NCBI GenBank assembly: GCA_030605385.1
Contig: JAUWIL010000004.1
Location: 1 to 33,182 of the forward strand
Length of the DNA: 33,182 nucleotides
Direction: 5' to 3'
From: Methanobacteriota archaeon
GTDB lineage: Archaea; Halobacteriota; Syntropharchaeia; JAUWIL01
Under the pieces are notes generated by a model. It was not told where the DNA came from. It did no database searches and saw only the letters and a program-made list of their open reading frames with translations. The position numbers and the translations under genes were made by a program. Positions within the stretch are counted from its first letter, which is position 1. The number at the start of each line of letters is the position of its first letter. Below, one piece after another: positions 28,211 to 33,182 of this stretch.

Positions 28211-28609
28211 ATGAAAGGTTTCGCTTCCAGGGTTCCGAGAGCGCTCCAAACCGGGTCAATGCTGAAATGCGTGGATAATACCGGTGCAAGAGCTCTGCAG
28301 ATTATATCTGTGAAGAAATACCGTGGAGTTAAGAAGAGGCAGCCAAAAGCAGGACTCGGGGACATGGTTGTCGTGTCAGTGAAAAAGGGAACGCCAGCCC
28401 TCAGGAAGCAGATATTAAATGCCGTAATAATCAGGCAGAAAAAAGAGTTTCACCGCCCAAGTGGATTGCGAGTTAAATTCGAGGACAATGCCGCCGTGAT
28501 AACAGACCCTGATGGAAATCCACGCGGGACCGAAATAAAGGGGCCGGTTGCTATGGAGGTCGCAGAGCGGTACTCAAAAATAGCGTCTTCAGCGGCGATA
28601 ATACTATAA
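28211..28609 (+). CDS. rpl14: 50S ribosomal protein L14
   Basis: [55 protein letters not shown]. Confidence 0.96.
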   Translation: MKGFASRVPRALQTGSMLKCVDNTGARALQIISVKKYRGVKKRQPKAGLGDMVVVSVKKGTPALRKQILNAVIIRQKKEFHRPSGLRVKFEDNAAVITDPDGNPRGTEIKGPVAMEVAERYSKIASSAAIIL

Positions 28610-28639
28610 TAATTATTTGTAATCGGCGTGATACACATC

Positions 28640-28993
28640 ATGAATAAATCAAAGCAGCCCAGAAAACAGAGAAAAGCACTTTACTCGGCACCTGCCCACA
28701 GAAGACACAGGCAGCTCAGAGCGCACCTCAGCAATACACTCTTTGAGAAGTATGGAAAGCGAAGTGCGAGAGTGGCAAAGGGAGATACAGTGAAAATTAT
28801 GAGGGGGGATGATACTGGGCATGAGAATAAAGTCCAGTCCGTTATGCTTGACGCTGGCGTGATATATGTCGACGGCGCCACGGTTGTTAAATCTGATGGA
28901 TCTGAGGTCCCGAGACCCCTACATACATCAAATGTCACAATTACAAAGCTGAATTTGGAGGATAAGGTGAGGGAGGCAAGGTTTTCAAGATGA
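28640..28993 (+). CDS. rpl24: 50S ribosomal protein L24
   Basis: [62 protein letters not shown]. Confidence 0.95.
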   Translation: MNKSKQPRKQRKALYSAPAHRRHRQLRAHLSNTLFEKYGKRSARVAKGDTVKIMRGDDTGHENKVQSVMLDAGVIYVDGATVVKSDGSEVPRPLHTSNVTITKLNLEDKVREARFSR

Positions 28994-29709
28994 GCAAGCA
29001 TCAGAAGCGTATATCTGCGCCACGTAGCTGGCCCATAAAACGCAAGACTGAACACTGGGCGGTCAATCCCAGACCCGGGCCGCACCCAAAGCATTCATCG
29101 GTAGCCCTGATGGTAGTTATACGAGATGTTCTTAAGCTGGCTGACAACGCTAAGGAGGCTAAGAAGGTCTTAAAAGAGGGTTCAGTAGTGGTCAATGGGC
29201 GTATCATGAAGGATCACAAACTGCCTGTCGGCATATTTGATATAATATCCATACCCCGGCTCGGCAGGCACTACCGGGTGCTGGTAGACCGCAAGGGAAG
29301 AATAAATCTAACACAGATCGACGAGGAGGCGGCTAGGACCAAGCTGTGCAGAGTGGATGATAAGACTATCATGAAAGACAGTGTGGTTCAGCTCAACCTG
29401 CATGATGGACGTAATATCATTGGAGATAATGATATAAAGACGGGTGATTCTCTGGCTGTGTCTCTGGAGGATGGGGGCATAGTTGGGCGCTTTGCCTACA
29501 GAGTGGGCAGCAAGGCCATGGTCATAGGCGGCAAGCACTCGGGAGAGGTCGGCAGTATAAAAGAAATACGCATCGTCAGGAGTTCACTGCCCAATATGGT
29601 ATTGATAGAAAGGCCTGACGGTGGTAGCGTTTTTGAGACTGTGGAAGATTACGTGTTCATAGTTGGAGAGAACAAAGTAGAGGTCAACTTGGAGGGTACA
29701 GCATCATGA
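28990..29709 (+). CDS. rps4e: 30S ribosomal protein S4e
   Basis: [69 protein letters not shown]. Confidence 0.96.
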   Translation: MSKHQKRISAPRSWPIKRKTEHWAVNPRPGPHPKHSSVALMVVIRDVLKLADNAKEAKKVLKEGSVVVNGRIMKDHKLPVGIFDIISIPRLGRHYRVLVDRKGRINLTQIDEEAARTKLCRVDDKTIMKDSVVQLNLHDGRNIIGDNDIKTGDSLAVSLEDGGIVGRFAYRVGSKAMVIGGKHSGEVGSIKEIRIVRSSLPNMVLIERPDGGSVFETVEDYVFIVGENKVEVNLEGTAS

Positions 29710-30284
29710 ATGCCGGCGGACAGCTGTCTGAGGACACTATAGACGATGAGAAGGGGGGCAGCCCTGAAGTGAATGCTTCCCCTATGCGGGCAATCCAGAT
29801 AGATAAAGTAGTTGTACATATGTGCGTTGGTGAGAGCGGTCAGATGCTGGTCAACGCAGAGGGTGTTATGGAGACAATAACAGGGCAGAAACCTGTGAGG
29901 ACTGTCGCTAAAAGAACCAACCAGACGTTTGGCATAAAGAAGGACGAGCCAATTGGTTGCATGGTTACGCTGCGCGGTGATGCAGCAGTAAAATTCCTGA
30001 AAACCGCACTTGGCATCAACCAGAACGTGCTCGACGAATATGTGTTTGATAGTAACGGCAATCTGTCATTCGGCATTGCTGAGCATACAGAGTTCCCCGG
30101 GATGAGCTACGACCCGAAGATAGGTATATACGGCATGGATATACCCGTATCCTTTAAACGTGCCGGTTACAGGATTAAACACCGCAAGATACATCAACAC
30201 CGCAGAATACCGACCAGACATAAAATAGCGCGTGAGGAAGCAATGGAGTACATGACCAAAGAGTTTGGCGTAAGTGTCATGTAA
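29706..30284 (+). CDS. rpl5: 50S ribosomal protein L5
   Basis: IQIDKVVVHMCVGESGQMLVNAEGVMETITGQKPVRTVAKRTNQTFGIKKDEPIGCMVTLRG...HRRIPTRHKIAREEAMEYMTKEFGV. Confidence 0.96.
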   Translation: MNAGGQLSEDTIDDEKGGSPEVNASPMRAIQIDKVVVHMCVGESGQMLVNAEGVMETITGQKPVRTVAKRTNQTFGIKKDEPIGCMVTLRGDAAVKFLKTALGINQNVLDEYVFDSNGNLSFGIAEHTEFPGMSYDPKIGIYGMDIPVSFKRAGYRIKHRKIHQHRRIPTRHKIAREEAMEYMTKEFGVSVM

Positions 30285-30501
30285 GCGCCGCGTAGTCGAT
30301 TCTGCGAGTTCTATCGGTCCTCAATAGGCAAGATATGGGTTTTCTGTTCCTGCAGCGAAATGCGCTCCAATTCCTCCCAAATACCGGCATTGTATCAGAA
30401 AGTAGCAGCGCTAAAAACAAAGACATGATGGGGGGGGCCACCAAAAGCAGAATGTTGATTCTCAGCCATTCGACAGATAGTTTCCTGCTCGTTGTGAAGA
30501 A

Positions 30502-30651
30502 CCACTGGTCAGTAGACCAGTGGCATGTCTGAAAACCTTTGGTTTTCAGACGGTTGCGGAACTTCGTTCCGCAAACATGTATAAAACACTGCGTGTTTTA
30601 TACGGTTGCAAAATCTTTGATTTTGCAAACACCAGTCAATAGAACTGGTGG
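30502..30651 (+). repeat. Hairpin array H12 (type 1) bordered by two CCAGT/ACTGG hairpins
   Basis: CCACTGGTC-agta-GACCAGTGG catgtCTGAAAACC-ttt-GGTTTTCAGacggTTGCGGAAC-ttc-GTTCCGCAAacatGTATAAAACAC-tgc-GTGTTTTATACggTTGCAAAATC-ttt-GATTTTGCAAa CACCAGT-caataga-ACTGGTG. Confidence 0.95.
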
Positions 30652-30754
30652 AATGTCGGTTTCAATGCTGTTACAACCCATCCCAAAACCTCATTGTCCG
30701 ATATCATAACCTTATAAATATGAAAGCATTCCTCATTACTAACTGAATGTGCAA

Positions 30755-30877
30755 GGGCTTGTAGTATAGCGGATATTACAGGGGCCTCCGGAAGCCTTTT
30801 GAGTTAGACTGATAGCATACAAGTGCGCACACGGTTGGAGTGAGCCTCTAACCCGGGTTCGAGTCCCGGCAAGCCCG
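30755..30877 (+). tRNA. tRNA-Arg (CCG) with 51-nt intron (30792-30842) at 37/38
   Basis: Acceptor GGGCTTG/CAAGCCC, T-arm CCGGGTTCGAGTCCCGG, anticodon stem GGGGC/GCCTC, loop CTCCGG|A; BHB: CTCC/GGAG central helix, bulges GGA and TGA, inner helix AGCC/GGTT. Confidence 0.92.
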
Positions 30878-30897
30878 ATACGCAATCATGGTGAAAT

Positions 30898-31031
30898 CTT
30901 GCAAGACGTGTCTGAAAGCGCTTTGCGTTTCAGAGATGCTTTCATACAGTTACAGAGCCCTGCTCTGTAAACATGTCTAAAACGCTTTGCGTTTTATACG
31001 GTTACAGAATCTCCGATTCTGTAAACATGTG
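30898..31031 (+). repeat. Hairpin array H13 (type 1), just 3' of tRNA-Arg
   Basis: TTACAGAGC-cct-GCTCTGTAAacatgtcTAAAACGC-ttt-GCGTTTTAtacggTTACAGAATC-tcc-GATTCTGTAAacatgt plus a degenerate first unit. Confidence 0.9.
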
Positions 31032-31083
31032 TGCATTATGCAAAAACAGCAGATCTAATGGTGGCAGATCAATGGCATTCCTT

Positions 31084-31365
31084 CTATTTACCCTTGCTGT
31101 GGTCCATGCTAAACCGTTTTGATGCCTTCTCTTCGAGATACTTCACACGCTCTCCGAGTTTCTCATGTATGAATTTTTGCACCTTCCCGAGCTCTTCCTT
31201 GCCCCCCCTCAATGCAAGTTCTTTCTTTTCTTCTCCTCTATAAACGATCTTGACGTTAAATTTTTCTGATGCTTCGTGCACCATATCCATTGTCACGCCC
31301 GGCAGCATGACAAGGTCATACTGCATTGACACTTTGCGCGTTCCCTCTGCATCTTCCTCATTCAT
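31084..31365 (-). CDS. Small protein with KH-like pattern, unknown
   Basis: 93 aa; MVHEASEKFNVKIVYRGEEKKELALRGGKEELGKVQKFIHEKL. Confidence 0.6.
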   Translation of the reverse strand: MNEEDAEGTRKVSMQYDLVMLPGVTMDMVHEASEKFNVKIVYRGEEKKELALRGGKEELGKVQKFIHEKLGERVKYLEEKASKRFSMDHSKGK

Positions 31366-31412
31366 TTATGTGCACCTGCTCAAATAGCGATTCCTGCTCG
31401 AATAGCGGATTG

Positions 31413-31452
31413 GTCCATCTCAATTTGTCCATCTCAATTTGTCCATCTCAAT
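31413..31452 (+). repeat. Short tandem repeat, 14 bp x ~3
   Basis: gtccatctcaattt gtccatctcaattt gtccatctcaat. Confidence 0.92.
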
Positions 31453-31756
31453 AAGTTATAGGCACCTTCCTTTTATGTGTTTTCCATTTATAGTGCTTTA
31501 CATCCGTACTTTCAAAAGGCAAAATGATAAATAAACCTAAATCGTTATCCATTTACTGCAGATAATTGAGTCGGTAATTGAGTCGTTGGCTATATGGGCT
31601 ATTGGTTGGGTTATTGCCCGGCCACGGTGAAATGGTCGAGAACCGCCTGCAGGGCATTGGTTGGGCTATTACTTATACAAGTCATCAATAATAACAAGTC
31701 ATCAGCCATACACTTAAAATGATATGATATTCTAAGAGATTGGGATAGCTGGTAAT

Positions 31757-32269
31757 ATGATTATCAAAGGCGGCGCAATAAGGGTCTTCCCCACCGATAC
31801 CAACACCGATGAGATAATATCCGGGAAGTACAAGTACGACGAGCTTGACCTTGATAAGCTCGCGGTGCACACCTTCGAGTCCATAGACCCGACCTTTTAC
31901 GATGATGCCAAAAAACATGATAATCCGATAATAGTGGCAGCAAAGAACTTTGGGTGCGGCTCAAGCAGAGAGCAGGCGCCGTGGGTGATTAAGAGCTGTA
32001 ATGTCTCATGCATCATAGCAGAGTCGTTCGCGCGCATATTCTACCGAAACGGGTTTAATATAGGGCTGTACCTGATCGAGTGCGATGCCATATCCAAGAA
32101 TGTGAGCCAGGATGATGAACTCGAGATCGACCTTGATAAGGGAGTTGTCAGAAACCTGACGCGCAGTGTCGAGCTGGACTTCAAGCCGATACCTCCCTTC
32201 ATGCAGGAACTGTTGGATGCGGGAGGATTAACAAACTACCTGCTGGAGCATGAAGGGTATACGGAGTGA
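31757..32269 (+). CDS. leuD: 3-isopropylmalate dehydratase/homoaconitase small subunit (LeuD family)
   Basis: GGAIRVFPTDTNTDEIISGKYKYDELDLDKLAVHTFESIDPTF...VAAKNFGCGSSREQAPWVIKSCNVSCIIAESFARIFYRNGFNIGL. Confidence 0.92.
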   Translation: MIIKGGAIRVFPTDTNTDEIISGKYKYDELDLDKLAVHTFESIDPTFYDDAKKHDNPIIVAAKNFGCGSSREQAPWVIKSCNVSCIIAESFARIFYRNGFNIGLYLIECDAISKNVSQDDELEIDLDKGVVRNLTRSVELDFKPIPPFMQELLDAGGLTNYLLEHEGYTE

Positions 32270-32433
32270 TTTTGCGAATCTACAAATACAAATCTACGAA
32301 TCTACATAGAAATTGCAATGTAAGCCTCAAGCATCCACATCTCCGCGACCTCATCGTTTATTATTCTACATTTAATGCGCTCGTGGCACTCGTGGAACTC
32401 TGAAGTTTTATGTAACCCTGCCAGATTATGCAG

Positions 32434-32865
32434 TCAATCGCCGGCGGAGATGCGCGAAACGTAAACTTCTACCCGCGGCTTGATATGATACTGCACATAA
32501 GGTAGTTGCGCTAAGAGAGACAGAATTATTGCCCTTTTACCTATTATCTCTGTTATATCTTTGAGCCCTATTTTTCTGCCCCCAATGATCTTATCCCAGA
32601 CAATACGGAAATCCTCCTTTTTTAGCTCCCTTATCACTTCTCCTACCTCAGACTTTACGAATATTGCATTCTCTGTGGATTTTATAATCGTGTTTGATAT
32701 TCCTCTACTTAATGTGCGAATCTCCGGGTTTTGGCTGACGAAGGCTGTTAAGTCTTTCCACACAATATCAAAACTTGGTTTCATTTCATGTTCTCTCGTC
32801 TGGCATGCTGATTTAACAGAGTGGTTTTTACATCCTTTCCAGCAACTCTTTTTTCTTGCTTTCAA
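32434..32865 (-). CDS. Hypothetical protein
   Basis: ORF with coding-like composition; plausible start MKPSFDIVWKDL; overlaps upstream ORF. Confidence 0.5.
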   Translation of the reverse strand: MKARKKSCWKGCKNHSVKSACQTREHEMKPSFDIVWKDLTAFVSQNPEIRTLSRGISNTIIKSTENAIFVKSEVGEVIRELKKEDFRIVWDKIIGGRKIGLKDITEIIGKRAIILSLLAQLPYVQYHIKPRVEVYVSRISAGD

Positions 32866-33163
32866 ACTCCTCTTTGGTTATTATACTATCATCCTTTAGT
32901 TTAGAAAGTTCTCGGATACTCGCAGGGATATCTCTCTCCTCCGCAATAACCTTTGGCTCTGATACTTGAGATATACTCGGATATTCTCTGCTTCTCATCT
33001 CTTCTCCTTCCGATAATATCTCATACGTATAGGTGGCCGTAGTACTTCCGACCACCCCTCCTATTGGTTTTATTAGTTGAATTCTACACATCTCTTGGAG
33101 TTTTTTGCCGCCTAGTGCATTGTTTACATTTGGCGCTCGACCCAATTTCATTTTTTTATCCAC
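32828..33163 (-). CDS. Protein with SHOCT-like C-terminus
   Basis: C-terminal SIRELSKLKDDSIITKEEFESKKKELLERM is SHOCT-like. Confidence 0.65.
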   Translation of the reverse strand: MDKKMKLGRAPNVNNALGGKKLQEMCRIQLIKPIGGVVGSTTATYTYEILSEGEEMRSREYPSISQVSEPKVIAEERDIPASIRELSKLKDDSIITKEEFESKKKELLERM

Positions 33164-33182
33164 ATCACCAGCGTTTATGGTA

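Noticed and set aside
1517-31031. Autonomous mobile element carrying a transposase
   Set aside because: No transposase, integrase, HUH/Y1 or reverse-transcriptase ORF is recognisable in the window; any mobilising enzyme would have to act in trans

Overview
Archaeal (probably euryarchaeal, methanogen/ANME-like; inference from gene content) chromosomal window. Readable genes: pdxS (5'-truncated)-pdxT, pyruvoyl-dependent arginine decarboxylase, aroC, aroA, a small winged-helix protein, a conserved archaeal protein, tRNA-Asn, an adenylate-kinase-like NTPase, a CDP-alcohol phosphatidyltransferase, an intron-bearing tRNA-His, purA, a wHTH/Cys-cluster regulator, an Lsm protein, a methyltransferase-like protein, a crotonase, an FKBP/SlyD PPIase, a decayed endonuclease V gene, a secreted protein next to three paralogous membrane proteins (the middle one broken), S3ae, a tRNA-Tyr interrupted by an unusually long intron, tRNA-Asp, the S10/spc ribosomal cluster L3-L5 including SUI1 and Rpp29, an intron-bearing tRNA-Arg, a LeuD-family protein and a SHOCT-like protein. 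The most striking feature is a dispersed family of tandem DNA/RNA hairpin arrays in at least 13 intergenic loci. Each array strings together perfect or near-perfect 17-25 nt hairpins (roughly 26 nt per hairpin). Arm sequences vary but remain complementary, and loops are mostly 3 nt. The hairpins alternate between two 'slots' set by short constant linkers: type 1 is ACAT-GTAT..ATAC-GG-TTGC..GCAA-ACAT, and type 2 uses CAAGACTTGT / CTGTCTTGC. Hairpin 'words' are reused in different orders. Two arrays (8946-9104 and 12473-12840) align except for ~51-nt indels equal to one two-hairpin unit. One array lies inside the ~295-nt intron of tRNA-Tyr, one supplies the 3' end of pdxT, and several start at or within a few nt of stop codons. 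No transposase or CRISPR machinery is visible in the window. Many spacers also carry 9-25 bp short tandem duplications. All statements come from reading the sequence by eye; no searches or folding were run.
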